DNA from: Bolinopsis microptera
Lineage: Eukaryota > Ctenophora > Tentaculata > Lobata > Bolinopsidae
DNA: 64,000 nucleotides
Assembly (NCBI RefSeq): GCF_026151205.1
Contig: NC_087076.1
Coordinates: forward strand, 2,813,902 to 2,877,901
Direction: 5' to 3'
Below, in pieces: positions 50,098 to 62,622 of the stretch. The notes under the pieces were generated by a model that saw only the letters and a list, made by a program, of their open reading frames with translations, was not told where the DNA came from and made no database searches. The translations under genes were made by a program, and so were the position numbers. Numbering within the stretch: position 1 is the stretch's first letter; every line of letters starts with the position of its first letter.

Positions 50098-51777
50098 AGC
50101 TAAAATCTATAATAGATGTCAGGGTACGTGAGAATACTGTTTAATTTGTGTTAATTAGTGTACTGTGTTAATTAGTGTACTGTTTAATTCGTGCTTTATG
50201 ACATCTTGATAGAACAATCAGATATGTGTGTGATTAATTTGTAATGGTGACAGGAAAACTATTAAGGAGAGGAGACCAGAGAAGCTTACTTCTCATGAGC
50301 ATATTCAATCTCATTATCTTTATGGCATATATTACAAATTGTTGCATCAGTATACAATTCATACTCATTTTCACCATTCATCATAATATTATAATATCAA
50401 CAATAAAAGAACCAGCGTTATATAACTATATAATGTATATGGTTCTAAGAGGGCTGCTATGAGAACACTAAAATTGATTGGATAAGAGAAAGACTATTGT
50501 GACAAATTAAACCAAGCTAATTCAATCTGGTCATGAAAATTGAAAATGATCAATCTAATCAGCAGAAAATATCTGGAAATCATCAACATGTCATAACTTG
50601 TCACTATAACCACATCTGGAAAACTTAGAGAACACACTGCTGTTCATCCTGCTATTGTTTGTTGACCTCGTCATAAAATGGAAAGATCCGATCAAAAGAC
50701 TGAGTGTTTTCAAGTTAGTAGAAGGACGGCTAAATCTACATCTGTGTCTGGGAGTAGCACCCACGGGTCAGTTAGTTAATATTATACCCCCCCCCCCCCT
50801 CTTCCTACACCCGTCATATTATATGATCGTTTAAATCATCGTCCTGGAAGAACAGTAGTACTGTTTTTATTTGTTGGACGTTGTTCATTATAGTGAGGAT
50901 TTGTTTAATGGCTAAGGGGATTGTGCTATAGGGGACTGTAAGAAATGCAGCTGTATCAGTTTGTAATATATTTACAGTTACCCTTATTATAAAAGTTAAT
51001 TGATTTTACATTATGTAACTAAGTAACCAGGCTGGCCTTCAAACAATAGCCCAGTTCGAAACAAGTTGACAGATATATTTTAAATAAAACAAGACTCATA
51101 AGATTTACTACAAAATGTAATAATAAAAGGCCTACTGAGAAAATTCGATTAGGAGCAACTTAAGTGCTCCAACGGACAAATTTATTTAGGGTCGTTCACA
51201 TATTATTATTAAGTAATAAGCCGAGGGTGGAGGGGGGGGGGGTTTCCAAATGATTACGCTAGTGTAATTTTGACACAATAGCTATGTGTAAAACTGATTA
51301 CGGAGCGGGGAGGGGGGTTAAAAATTGTCCAAAAAGTGATTACGTAATAATATGTGAACGATCTCTTACGAACGTACTTCAAATATAAACAAATCTGTGT
51401 CACAATAATATATTCTTTAGGGAACTTCTTTGTTAGATTTATTTTTCGGCACTGGTTTACCTTTTCGCGGAATCGTCCATATACGGCACGACGAAAATTT
51501 ATGATATATACCATACATGTACAATGTACAATGTACATGTAGGTACTAGGGAGAAATTAAATAGAGTGACATGTCACTTTTGTAGTAATTGTAGTTGAAT
51601 ATTGTGTGAATATTGCGTGATGGTGATCAGCACAAGTTGGAACAACGCACCGCCGTGGAAACTTTCTCAACACTGAGCGAGGGCCAATTTCACGGTGAAC
51701 TCGATATAATACAGTGCCGTATATTTAGCGTATAATATTATCTGTGACTAATTCTCAATTAACAAACTGAACTTCAG
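50098..51777. other. Divergent promoter region, carrier (-) and glutaminase-like gene (+)
   Basis: Separates the start codon of the carrier from the first recognised glutaminase-like exon. It must contain the carrier promoter and probably the missing first exon(s) and start of the glutaminase-like gene. A short ATG frame at 50678-50776 (MERSDQKTECFQVSRR) precedes a gttagt donor, but its phase does not fit the next exon. A C homopolymer is at about 50788-50799. Confidence 0.5.
51188..51364. mobile_element. MITE-like element, about 177 bp
   Basis: Left gtcgttcacatattattatt and right taataatatgtgaacgat are inverted. The interior contains G-rich runs at about 51231-51241. It lies in the divergent promoter interval. 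Confidence 0.75.
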
Positions 51778-54700
51778 GTCGACATCACTGGCAGACTACC
51801 TAGGAGTAGAAATAGATCAGCGTATTTTGAACATGTTTCTTGATGACGATACAGAGCTGGAGGTCTCCATTCCTAAATTCTTTAAGGTAACACTCATTTT
51901 ACTGGCTATGTTGCTATATTTTGCTATATTTTGCTATATTTTGCTATATGTTGCTATGTCTTGCTATATCTTGCTATATGTTGTTTGACAACCTCATATT
52001 AAAGACGACAAACAATTGCTTAAATTTGTTCCAAAAACTTTGCTACATTTTACACTAATAATGAGACTTTCTCTACGTCAACGAAAATTTATAGATTTTA
52101 GAAGTTTTACAATTAGATGGGTAGGAATGCAGGATATCTGAGGCTAGTTGAACTATGATGAGCATAATTGAGTATTCAATAATGTAACTTTATATAACAT
52201 TAGATTTCAAGACATAGTGTGTATTATAAGCTAAGCTGTTCCGCCATGAAAAACGTTTGACCCAAGTTACACAATTTATGGGCAAGTCGATCTTATATCA
52301 TTGTACAATGGACACAGCAGTACCAAGTACACAAATCTGATAGAACGAATAACGGCCGCGGCTGATGGTGCGATAAAGTGCGGTATTAAGTCAATAGTGC
52401 GATAAAGTGCGGTATTAAGTCAATAGTGCGATTCCGTACCTACTGCTGATATGTTACCTCTGCTTTTATGATCACTACTGTAAACGAGAATGGTCGGAAC
52501 AAATGTGGTAATTGTTTTTATTGTTTATTTTATATAAACAATAATAAATGTAATAGTAATACCACATTTGTCAGGCCTGTTTTCTCGCGCCTTGAATTGG
52601 GAAATTCAACAATAACTACAGTGTATACAACTATATTTCAGTTTTTGGAGAAGTTTGGAATTCATCCATTGACAGATCCGAGGTTCACCGATGTTATTTC
52701 ATTGTTAAAAGCGACTAAACATGATGAATCGGAGCAGCTTAATGATTCCAGTCAGTTCCCTGAGACTCTAGAGATTGAAGAATTTTACAGGTATGTAAAA
52801 AATGGGTTTTGACACAATTTTGCAAGGAATAACTAAAATGTAAGACCTAACAAGCATTCCCAAACCGATTTCATTTGATTTGCTCCTTCATAAAATAGAA
52901 AAATTATAATTTCATATAATTTGAACACGAGTCTTGAAACACTCTGTATGTACATATGTAATATGTATAGTGTATACACTATACTATACAGTGCAGGTTA
53001 GAAATCCTAAATATTCATAATCTTTATCTTTAGTATTTCCGGTTTGTTCACTATTTCAAGTTTCTGGAATTGTGCAGTCTTATCTGTTGGAATCGAAACC
53101 ATAAATGAAGTGATATTCGAGGAAAATTTGCTGATTCGATTACATTTACGCCAATTTGTAACATGTAACAATTCATGAAGTAAAACACCTCTCAATATAT
53201 TTTCAGGTGTATTCGACCGAACCTCTCATTTCTTAACAAGATATTTGCTGGCAACTTGATCATTTCAGAGTGGCTGTCGTTTGCTACTGAGTGTGAGAAA
53301 ATATACAATCAAATGCTTGAAAACAACGAAGGACAAGTTAGTATTAAAAGTATCAATGGGGGGGGGGGGGGGGGGGGGGGGTGGGTGACTTGGGGACATT
53401 AGCGGACATTGACGGACATTGGCGGACATAAGCTGACAAACATTATGAGCATTTTTTGCACATAATTTGGACAATTGGAAGGAGCCTATATTCATAAGGA
53501 GCCTATATTCACAACCTATCGAGGCATCCCCTTTGCGATTCAATCTCGGAAAGCATGCCTCCCCTTTGCAAACCGAACTCGGAAGCGGGAGCTCTGCCTT
53601 TAGATGTACGTATCGAGATGACTCGGGTCTCGGACAGAGTCAAAAAATTTACAAAGTTATCCTGGAAACAACTTTTGTTTACGTTTCAGGTTACCCTGAT
53701 CATTATGAGCCGAACATATTTTTTCAAAGCCTACCATTAGACACACGATTTTGGACTGGAAGCTTCCCCTTTGCACTTTTTCTGAAAATTACTTTTGTTT
53801 ACGTTTCATGCTAACCTGATTATTATGATAACATAAACATTTTTTAAATATCCAGATTCCTTAATCTTCTTCTTGTGTGTTTGATTGAACAAATCAATGA
53901 TCATGATTATGTTATCCTTCTCTTCTTGATTTCGCCACTTATTCCCTCTCTACCAGCATTGTGCTTGTTTATTCGTCACTCCTCTCTGATCCTTTACGGG
54001 AAATCAACGTCACGTGACTCCATACTGGACTCTAGACAGTGACTCAGCTCTAGACGGTGATTAGCACTGTTCCAGACACTGTCTGCTTGCCGACAGCCCT
54101 GTCAAGCGCAGAACGCCAGAACCACTCCATGTGTTTGTAGATCACGTGATACCAATGTAGATTGTAGTGGATATATTGGCTTGCCTATGGTCACGTGTTA
54201 TCGATCCTGCATTCTGATTCGCTCCAGGGCTGCATGTCTATAAATACCCACACACAGACCAGTAAGTCAGTTACTTCTTAGTCTGTTTTGATATTGATAC
54301 CCAGTATAAGTAGTGAAGTTATTTCTTCTGACCTCGTATTCCATTATTTTTCTTTCGTCTTTTTAAACCATAACAATTTTGATGAGGATCATAGAATCAA
54401 AGAATTTCTGCCCGTTTCAATTTCAGCTGGTATTGTTTCGAAGCCCATAGCTTTTTAGAAAAAATGCCACCCTTGCATTTCTGATAAGTATACATCTTGT
54501 ATCCATGAACAACGGTCCTCGACATCTCACTTTGCTTTGTGCCCCAAAATACCTTTAAAACAGGATTTACTGGGTGAACCATATAAAATTAGACTTTTTT
54601 TGAAAAAGTATTACCCGCCTAAATTTCAACAAAATTTAGCAATATTTAGCAAAATTTAGCGAATTTAGCTGTCCACTTTTGTCCGCTAATGTCCACCAAT

Positions 54701-57700
54701 GTCCGACAATTAAATGTCCTGTCCTTTTTGGATTCTATGAGACAAGCGGACATAGATAGACGTGTCACACCCCCCCCCCCTCCCCCCAACAATTTAAGGA
54801 TACGCTCAGCTAGAATTGCAATATTTGCAATATCTTATTATATCTATAATTAATATAATTACATTGAACACACTCCGTGTGTCACATAATAATTGTTCAG
54901 TTATATAATTTGCACCCATGCTCACTGCTCAGTGCTTACCTATGAAGTTTACAGATTGAATGTGCGAGTTGAACACTAAGGTACTATACAGGTAAGGTAC
55001 TTCATGATAATATCGCAGGTGTATAGCAAGTTACCCAACTTGTTTTTAAAAGGACAGGAAGGAGCGTTTAATGTCAGCATATGTACAGTTGACGGACAGG
55101 TAATTAAATTTAATAACTTAGTCTGTAAATCTTATGAAATGCAATTATGACTCAGCATTGTACGTGCTATACCTTCACAGAAAGTCGGATAATTGACTGC
55201 CTTTGTACATGATACAAAATCACGTACTGATAGAACATGTACCTGCTGTTATTTCAGATGTTATCATTTGGCGAAGACAAAAGACACATCCCACTGTGTG
55301 CTAGTGTATTACCCCTGTTGTATGGAATTGCAGTGACTAAGTTTACCAGTAGCTATGTTCACCAGTTCATTGGAAAAGAAACCCAACCAATTGATGGCAG
55401 TTTCCAACTTGGACCAGGAGGTAATTACATTGTTGGAACTTAGCCAGCATATTATAAATCACCTGTAAATATGATACATGATGTGCCGGCTGCTATCTTA
55501 CACTAAAGGAATGCTGCGTTGACAAGTTGTAATGAAAACTAAGCATACTTTGCCGCTATCCTATTTAGAACAGCAAGCAATATAAATATCATAACAAAAT
55601 TATCTGAAACTGAGTAATTAATTAATTAACCAGGTAATTAATTAATTGTCTGAAACCAGGTAAGCCCTACAACCCACTCACGGACGCAGGAGGAATAGTT
55701 CTGACAGATATTCTGTGTGAAGACAAGTCTACCAGCGAATCATTCGAGCACTTGTACACTAAGGTAATAAAATAACTTGCTAGTCGATATTAAATATTTA
55801 CAGCGTGCATTGCATTATATATTATAACAGTGTCTTATCTCCTGTTCTCTTATAACCATTATAATTATCTGTTATCTAGGAAGTTATTTATAGATTTCAA
55901 TAAATAACTCCGGCAGATAAGAAGTTTCACAGGCGAGGAAGCGGGGGTTGGTTTCAGTAACTCGTTCTGTCTCAGCATGTTAAACAATAACAATGAACTG
56001 TACGGTATTGGACACCACCTCAGAGAAAGAAGCTCTCTACCACACAGTGATAGACTGGATAGCACGGTGGAGATGTACATGCATCTCAACTCTATCAATG
56101 TGGGAACTGATGCAGGCTCTATTATTGCAGCTACTCTCGCTTCTGGGGGTGTGTGCCCACTTAATTATAAGAAGGTACATTTATCTTGCAATAAAACAAC
56201 AACATTGATTAATGAAACAAATAGGTTCAAAATGGTAAGGACACGTTACGAATTTGTTTTTCTAGCTTGAAACTCCATTCATAACGTAAAATTTAGGATT
56301 ATGGAAAGTAATTAAATTGTAGAATGAAACATAATATTTGAATCTTTTAGTAGAGTTCAGAGACGGAGAAACATTTTAAACATTTGGGCAACTTGCCAAC
56401 TTCATGTTGATATACATAACACTACACAATCTATTAGTTAGATACATAATGTATGAGTTTAACAGTTGAACGACACAATACAATCAGAAATAAAAATCAA
56501 CAGAACTAAAAAAGTTGATCACAAAGAGGCTATTATTTTTGCCAAGGCTTTTTAAAAATAAAGAAAGTTTTGGCTGCTTTGAAAAACAAGTCATTGACTC
56601 TTTCAAAGCAATATTGAATACTGTTTATTCTGGATAAAAAATATTTGCGGTCTTCTGTAAAAAAATATGTGAAATAGCTAAAAAAACAAAACTCTCAGAA
56701 TTCACTTAGAGGTGGTTTTAGCATACTGTATTACATAACCTAATTTTAACCCCCCTACCCCAACCAACCTCTCCCCCCCCCCCCCAACAACCCCCTCCCC
56801 CTCCCCGTAAGGCATTTTCAATATAGATGATACATCTTGTCCAGATTTTCAATATTCGAACTCAATAATATAATACTATATCTTCAACAGCGTGCTGTGA
56901 AGATCTTACTGGTGATGTTGAAAAAACTAAGTGAGTCAATTGGTCGTTAACAACACTGTCCTTCTTAAAACGTCATAACAACAACGTCAATAAAACTATC
57001 TGCATCATGCTACCGACCCCATTCACAAATCTGATCTAATGTCTTGAGATAGAGAAGATTTATCTAACCCAGTGATCTTCTAGCCCGGTGTGAATGGTCA
57101 TAGTTCTTGTAAAACTTCGATTCCCGCCCTTGTACTTTTGGAGAGCTGAAGAGCAAAATTTCAGTACTTTAATTTAGTGTTAATGATATTATAAAATATA
57201 TTTATTTTATTAATCCAACGCGAAAAAACAAATCTAACTTAAACTTCACTTACTCGTCCAATATGTAGACCAAACAAGTCATAGTATAAGGTTTGCTCAT
57301 TTCAGGGTCTGCTGTAATGAGGATTGGCAGCTCTGTTCTGTTGTACCAACCAGGGTACCCCTCAAGTCTGTCCAAGTCTGCTAATGTTTCGTCTGGTACC
57401 AAATATATCTCCCCTTCCACCTGCTGTTGATAGTGTTGTGAGGAAAAGGAGCAGACTAATAAATAATGAATTTAAATATACACCTCTACAGAAATTAAAT
57501 ACTCCTGGCAATTAAGTTCTAATTAAGTTCGCAGAATCCAGGACTAATTTAAAATAATCTGTAAAAACATACGTGTCCGCTTCCTTTGCGGTTGAGAAGG
57601 AATGGAATAGCAGATTGGGGATCTACCAACAACGGATATTTGTCAACCAAACGTCCAGTTCCTATGTAGTCACAGCCGGCTAGATATCCATGATTCCAAA

Positions 57701-60700
57701 AATCCCTCTTAAGTGTCCCATATACGAATACATAAGTCATTATTACGACATTCACATCATCTGATAATGTATTCCATTACTTAACATTGTGTTGCTGATA
57801 GGTTAACCTCACCTGAGGGATTGTTAACTTTTTGATTGTATGCTGTCAAAAACATTAAGTAGCTTAACACAATTGGTAATGGCGATGAAACATGGATATT
57901 GCAAAAAGAAGACACCATTACCATCATATGTATATATAATAATACAAATCGTAATAGACTTTGGTAAAGGTGGGACATGATCCACTTTTTCGCTAGAAAA
58001 GTCAAAACAATCTTTAAAAAACTATCTGAAAGAATTTAGCATTATTTTATTCTACAGCAGTCTCAGTAAACTGGATCACCTTCTCACTTTCACTTGAATG
58101 TATATTAATTTATTTTTCGAAAAAGGGGAAAAAATGTTTTGGGAATGATTCATGAATTTTACGTCCATTCTGTATGCAAAAAAAACAAATTAAATACTAA
58201 TGTTAAAGTTGTCCTTATATCTTAAAGATATAACTTACAACTCGTAGATGATAACCAACAATGATAGGTCCAATAATTGCGATCATTAAAAATATTTTAG
58301 CTGGCTGACAATTTATGATGAGTTTGGTGCCTTGCAAAGATCGACCGTGATCCCAGTACCGGGGCCCGGCCGTAGCCGGGATTGGACTTTTTACCAAATC
58401 CCGGTCCCGGCCAAAATACCAATTTTACCGCGATTTGTACCGCGATTTAAGATACAACTTCAATAAAGATTTTGGAAAAAATTTGCAGCGTGACGGGAAT
58501 AAATTTCTAGAGAAAAGTAATTATATAGCACATTCACTTTTTCGACTTTAAACTTCAAATTGAAAACAATTGAATATCTTGAACATGGATCACTTCTGCA
58601 TAAATAGTTGATTCCGCTAAATTTTGTGTCCAAAAAGAGCTAAAATCCCGGTCCCGGTCCTGGTCAAATTTGACTGATCCCAACCAATTTCAAATTGGAT
58701 AAAAAATCCCGGTCCTGGTCCCGGCCATTTCAAAATTCTTATCCCGGTCATTTACTGGTGCCGTGTCAGTACTCACATGACCCAGAGGAGTTTTACAGGT
58801 AATTTCCCCGAATTCAGTGAGGGATACTCTGAGTCTCATGATGTCTTGTGGAATGAATGACTACTCTGGTGCCTATGCCTTTGAGGTAATGTTAGAGTTT
58901 TGTTGTAAATACCATTTAAATTGCATCAACAGCATATCAATAATGTTTAGGGAAAACACTTTTATACAGTCAAACCTCTCTATACTGGGCTTCTCTGGGG
59001 ACACGAAAAGTGCACGGTATAGAAAAAAAACCTGGTATAGAGAGGTTTGCATTCGATCTCAATTCCTAATACCTTTCAAGTGTCATATACCCCATTAGGA
59101 GTATTATAAGAAAGTATTGTGCCGTATAGCGATGGAATAAAGCTCCACTATATATTATGAACTCACATCACCACCAAATGCGATGTGAGCACTAAAAAAT
59201 AACATTACGTTTGCCTTAAACAGGTTGGTTTACCATCTAAGAGTAACGTTGCGGGGCTCATGATGGTTGTTGTTCCAAATGTCATGGGCATGTGCATATT
59301 CTCGCCACAGCTAAATAGTACTAACAACAGTGTTAAAGGTGTTCAATTTTGCAAGGTTAGTTGGTTAAATGTTCGATAATATAAAATAAGGATTAGCTGC
59401 ATTTTGCTCACATTTACACATTTGCTCACATCACTCACAGACAGCCGCTCTGGCATGGTTAACCACCTTCCTTGTGTACGTGTTGTTGGTTACTCATATG
59501 AGCGGGATATAAATACCTCATTTCATATTTTAAGGCTGATAAATTACATTATTTTATGGCTGATAAATTTGCCATTTAACCCTTGATCACATGGAAACAA
59601 TATACATTGTTCCACAATGATAAGGAAATGACATTTGATCAATTTTATCATAATATATGTAATTAACTCAAATTATGTGAGTGTGTGACCCACCTTGTAT
59701 AATTATCACCTTTTGTATATAATGCTCATATTTATTCTGACACAAAATTGTCGCGATCTTGTTGCCAAAATTTATAAAACATAACCTCATCCAGTTTAAA
59801 TTTCAGAAGTTTATTGAGCGCTTCAGATTTCACCTATTTGAAAGGAACTTGAAAAAGAATGATGACAAGCTCAATCCTACTATAAGCAAACTTGGAGAAA
59901 CTAAAGTAATCATTAAATTGTAGATGTCATATCAATAATAACCTGTTCATCAGTAATTACAGATTACATTTCATTTCGATAGAAATTTAAGACTTTTAAT
60001 CTTTTAAATTTGTGCGGTTGCCAATGAAAAATAATGTTTCAGGAGCAGCAAATGATGTCTCTTCTCTTTGCTGCAGTTACAGGGAACATGAGCCAACTCT
60101 ACCGATACCATGCAGATAATATTGACTTTAATTGGAGTGACTATGATGGTAGGACAGCTCTCCATCTAGCTGTTTGTGGAGGTAACACCCACTTCAGAAA
60201 AATCGATATCTTGACTTGTTACCTTAATATCAGAATTTGAAGAACACTAGTTTTTCTCTACTATTTAAGAAGAGAAAGAAAGAAAACTATTTTAAAGAAA
60301 AATTTTATTTCAAGGAATGATTTAAAAAACTAACTTTAAGCTGCTGGTCTTAAATGATTCAGTTCACAAATCACAAAATCTTTGACAGGTATCTTTAGTA
60401 ACCATCTTTTGCGCACATAAAAAACGATTAAAAATAACAATTTCAGAGCAAATGGATGTGGTGGTGTTTCTAGTGAAGCAGTGCAAAGTGAACGTTAATC
60501 CTACAGACAGGTTTATCATTGCTTCCATCATTTGGACATTACTGCCATTTGTCATGTTTTCTAGACAATAATGCTTTTTTGCCACATTTTTATCTGTGTG
60601 TAGATACCCGACATGACTAAGATATTAAATGTCATTAAATTATTCAATCTTTTGGTTGGGATGGAGTAATACTGATTAATATGCCTACCTGCTGCACTGT

Positions 60701-60840
60701 ATTCACCATGTCTTTTTCACAGATGGGAAACGAGTCCAGTGGATGATGCCAGGAAACTACAAAACTTTTCCATATGCAACTTTCTAAGAAAAAACGGGGG
60801 CTTGACTTTTGGCGAAATGGATGCAAACTTAGACTTTTAA
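51778..60840 (+). CDS. GLS: Kidney-type glutaminase homologue with degenerate active site (N-terminal exon missing)
   Basis: Thirteen exons in one frame to the TAA at 60840: 51778-51886, 52642-52790, 53207-53336, 55019-55099, 55258-55420, 55660-55763, 55917-56174, 58799-58885, 59224-59355, 59807-59905, 60043-60181, 60447-60510 and 60723-60840. Domains in order: N-terminal helical region (PLTDPRFTDVISLL), serine-dependent glutaminase fold (VSICTVDGQ, YVHQFIGKE, GVGFSNSF, ISPNSVRDTLSLMMSCGM, VVVPNVMGM, NSVKGVQFCK) and ankyrin repeats (LLFAAVTGNMSQLYRY, DYDGRTALHLAVCGG, VVVFLVKQCKVNVNPTDRW). Canonical catalytic residues are mostly changed: the Ser stays (CASVLP) but the SxxK lysine is gone, NPMVNAGAI has become NPLTDAGGI, and CGMYD has become CGMND. 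The frame and splice sites are intact, so I read it as an expressed pseudoenzyme or an enzyme of altered function, not a dead gene. Mitochondrial location is inferred from family only. Confidence 0.92.
51901..51983 (+). repeat. 10-bp tandem repeat in intron
   Basis: About eight copies of ttgctatatt with variants (tatgt, tatct) directly downstream of the first recognised glutaminase-like exon. A separate 33-bp duplication (gtgcgataaagtgcggtatt) is at about 52367-52430. Confidence 0.8.
53355..54790. mobile_element. 1.4-kb element with G/C-run ends and subterminal gacatt repeats
   Basis: The left end is a G run followed by repeated gcggacattgacggacatt-type motifs (53395-53436). The right end has the complementary motifs (tgtccgctaatgtccaccaa at about 54679) and closes with a C run at 54770-54786. 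It occupies the intron between exons 3 and 4 of the glutaminase-like gene. No transposase is visible. Confidence 0.6.
53870..54371 (+). mobile_element. Possible solo LTR or captured promoter inside the 1.4-kb element
   Basis: A TATA-box context (gtctataaatacccacacac) at about 54237 is followed by tcagttacttcttagtctg, resembling an LTR transcription start, within a block beginning near tgtgtgtttg and ending ccataaca. Direct target repeats and a primer-binding site are not evident, so this is tentative. Confidence 0.3.
57250..57740 (-). CDS. GGACT: Gamma-glutamylamine cyclotransferase (GGACT), nested antisense
   Basis: Two minus-strand exons, 57740-57573 and 57423-57250 (stop TAA at 57252-57250), lie inside the glutaminase-like intron 56175-58798. 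Exon 1 reads MTYVFVYGTLKRDFWNHGYL, with the YGTL glycine-loop signature of the cyclotransferase fold; exon 2 begins VEGEIYLVPDETLADLDRLE and contains GWYNRT. The catalytic acid of the family is likely the E in DRLEGYP, by position. A second upstream ATG would add MNVVI; I prefer the internal start because MxxVFVYGTLK matches the human N-terminus. By family knowledge the enzyme frees lysine from gamma-glutamyl-lysine while forming 5-oxoproline. The predicted size, about 113 residues, is shorter than human GGACT (153), so a further 3' exon is possible, though the frame ends cleanly. Confidence 0.88.
58340..58765. repeat. CCCGGT-rich repeat
   Basis: Multiple copies of atcccggtcccgg and cccggtcctggtc occur at 58398, 58645 and 58708, with cagtaccgg near the left and tactggtgcc near the right. 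This looks like a degenerate element with CG-rich subterminal repeats, inserted just before the glutaminase-like exon at 58799. Confidence 0.5.
58960..59200 (+). repeat. Dispersed repeat with tctctata terminus, copy 2
   Basis: acagtcaaacctctctatac, ggggacacgaaaagtgcacg and gtattgtgccgtatagcgat match the carrier-intron copy at 43668-43990 in reverse orientation. It lies between the exons ending at 58885 and starting at 59224. Confidence 0.75.
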
Positions 60841-61129
60841 AAAGAAACAAAATAATGTTCGCAAACTCTCCATTTGTACAGTAGATAAACTTATGTTTAT
60901 ATTTACATTACATAATTATTGTGCATTAACAGTAATGAAGTTTTATTGAATATTATAAATTTAAATTATTTACAAAGTAGCAAATATATAGCAAATTGAA
61001 CAAACATATCAAATCGGCCGTAGTACATTCATTTGATCTATACTGTACTCTAGTGACAGAGTGTATTTCAGTATGCACTTTAGGTCATTCCTTAGGTCAT
61101 TCTGCACCAAAATCATCTAGATACACTAG
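60841..61129. other. 3' region of the glutaminase-like gene
   Basis: AT-rich sequence downstream of the stop codon. No clear aataaa and no other gene recognised. Confidence 0.4.
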
Positions 61130-61440
61130 ATATTATAGTCCTAATCCTGCAGAGCAAAATTTAGTTAAAAATATCCGCAAAAGCCATATTTAATATTTAT
61201 GTACAGGTTATGATGCATCATAAGGTTTACAGTTCTTTGTTTTAAAGATATTGACAAAAACTGTTTGTTTGCTTAAATAGTGAGCCTAAACATAGGACTG
61301 TATTTTGGTAACTTGAGCTGGGAAGCTGAAGGTCGTAGAGATTTTAACTTGAAATAACCTTAAAAGCTGTATTTATGTACGACTTTTGAAGCGTTACAAA
61401 CCATTAAATGCTTATTTGTAGAGATATTAATAAGAAATGT
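61130..61440 (+). repeat. Diverged copy of the palindromic-element arm
   Basis: Order and spacing of ttaatatttatgtacaggtt, agatattgacaaaaactgtt, gtcgtagagattttaac and aaatgcttatttgt parallel 9955-10200 in unit 1. The copy is much more diverged and no second arm is evident, so it is an old fragment of the same family. Confidence 0.7.
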
Positions 61441-61820
61441 CACAATGATCGTGATGTTACGAAGATTGACTAGCCTCAACAATAAACTCAACTTAAATAC
61501 AAGCTCCCACTATTTTGGGGAGCAGTAGTTATTTAATTTAGTTGCCAAAATTGACAAATGGCATTGTCCTTTCTAAAAGAGTATGCTTTATCCTTCAAAA
61601 ACTCATTACAGAAGCCTCACCATGCAGTGTCAACATTAAAGAGGTATCTATATTTAACGAGTTGTTGACAATGTATATTGTTAGTAGGTATACAAACAGA
61701 GCCCAACTGATATACTATATAGTACTGAACGATTGGTCAGGCGTCAGTGCAAATCTACAAACGCGACAGATGTAGTTTACTTAGAAAGCTGCTTTCTTGA
61801 CATGTCCTATAAACGTATTC

Positions 61821-62622
61821 ATGACAACTTTGTCTTCTACAGTCATTTGTGTAAGTTTACTTTTGGGCAACAGAATTAGAATTAACAGTTCTTCTCTCAA
61901 TTCTTTCTGTGATGACGATTTCGATGTACTGTGCAGAGGACCTTCTTTTCAATGCAAAGTTCATAAACATCAACTTTGTGGTGGCAATTTTGATTGTGTT
62001 GAACAAAGTGATGAAAATAACAAGATATGTCATGAAATGACTGAAGAAATGTGTGCCCGCAGATATTGCCATGAAATGCCTCTAAGTCTACCAATATCGT
62101 GGCTTAGTGATGGAATTCAGGATTGCACTGGAGGGGAAGATGAACTGAACCTCTGGCCGACCTGCAAAGTAAGCACTTCATTCTGCTACTTGCCAGAAGG
62201 CTATTTTTGTGAAAATGTTTCCAAGTGTGGGCCAGAGACCACTGAATTTGTGAAACTGGAGAGTATGTGTAATGGTTTGAACACCTAATTTGTGGAAGAA
62301 GCTGCTTGTGGACATTGCCAGTTTCCCAACAAAATTTGTGTCATACTGTCTTCCTGAGATTTCTCTTAGCATGGGTCAACACATCTCATTGTGCTCCAAT
62401 GAAACCTTCCAAATTCCTGACACTGGCATTATAGGAGTTACTGCTCCATATTCAATCTTTCTACCAGAGAACAAACATGAGTGCAGCAGCTTATACAGTG
62501 AGCAATATGTTTTTATGACCTGCAAAAACAGATGTTTAAACTCTCTGGTTTGTCCATTAAAAGTCGTAAGAATTACAAAGGCCTGTGGAGGTGAAAAGTT
62601 TCAAGAATCTTTTAGAGAATGA
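61821..62622 (+). pseudogene. Broken secreted LDL-receptor class A-type gene, intronless
   Basis: An ATG at 61821 opens with a signal-peptide-like stretch (MTTLSSTVICVSLLLG). A cysteine-rich region with LDLa-like modules follows: FQCKVHKHQLCGGNFDCVEQ, SDENNKIC and WLSDGIQDCTGGEDE. The frame stops at 62288 after CNGLNT. Similarity continues out of frame: FVEEAACGHCQFPNKIC, then FVSYCLPEISLSMGQHISLC, ECSSLYSEQYVFMTC and CLNSLVCPLK to 62622. At least two frame breaks and no introns suggest a retrocopy or a decayed single-exon family member. An undetected intron around 62285 could rescue part of it, but I see no good donor. Confidence 0.6.
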
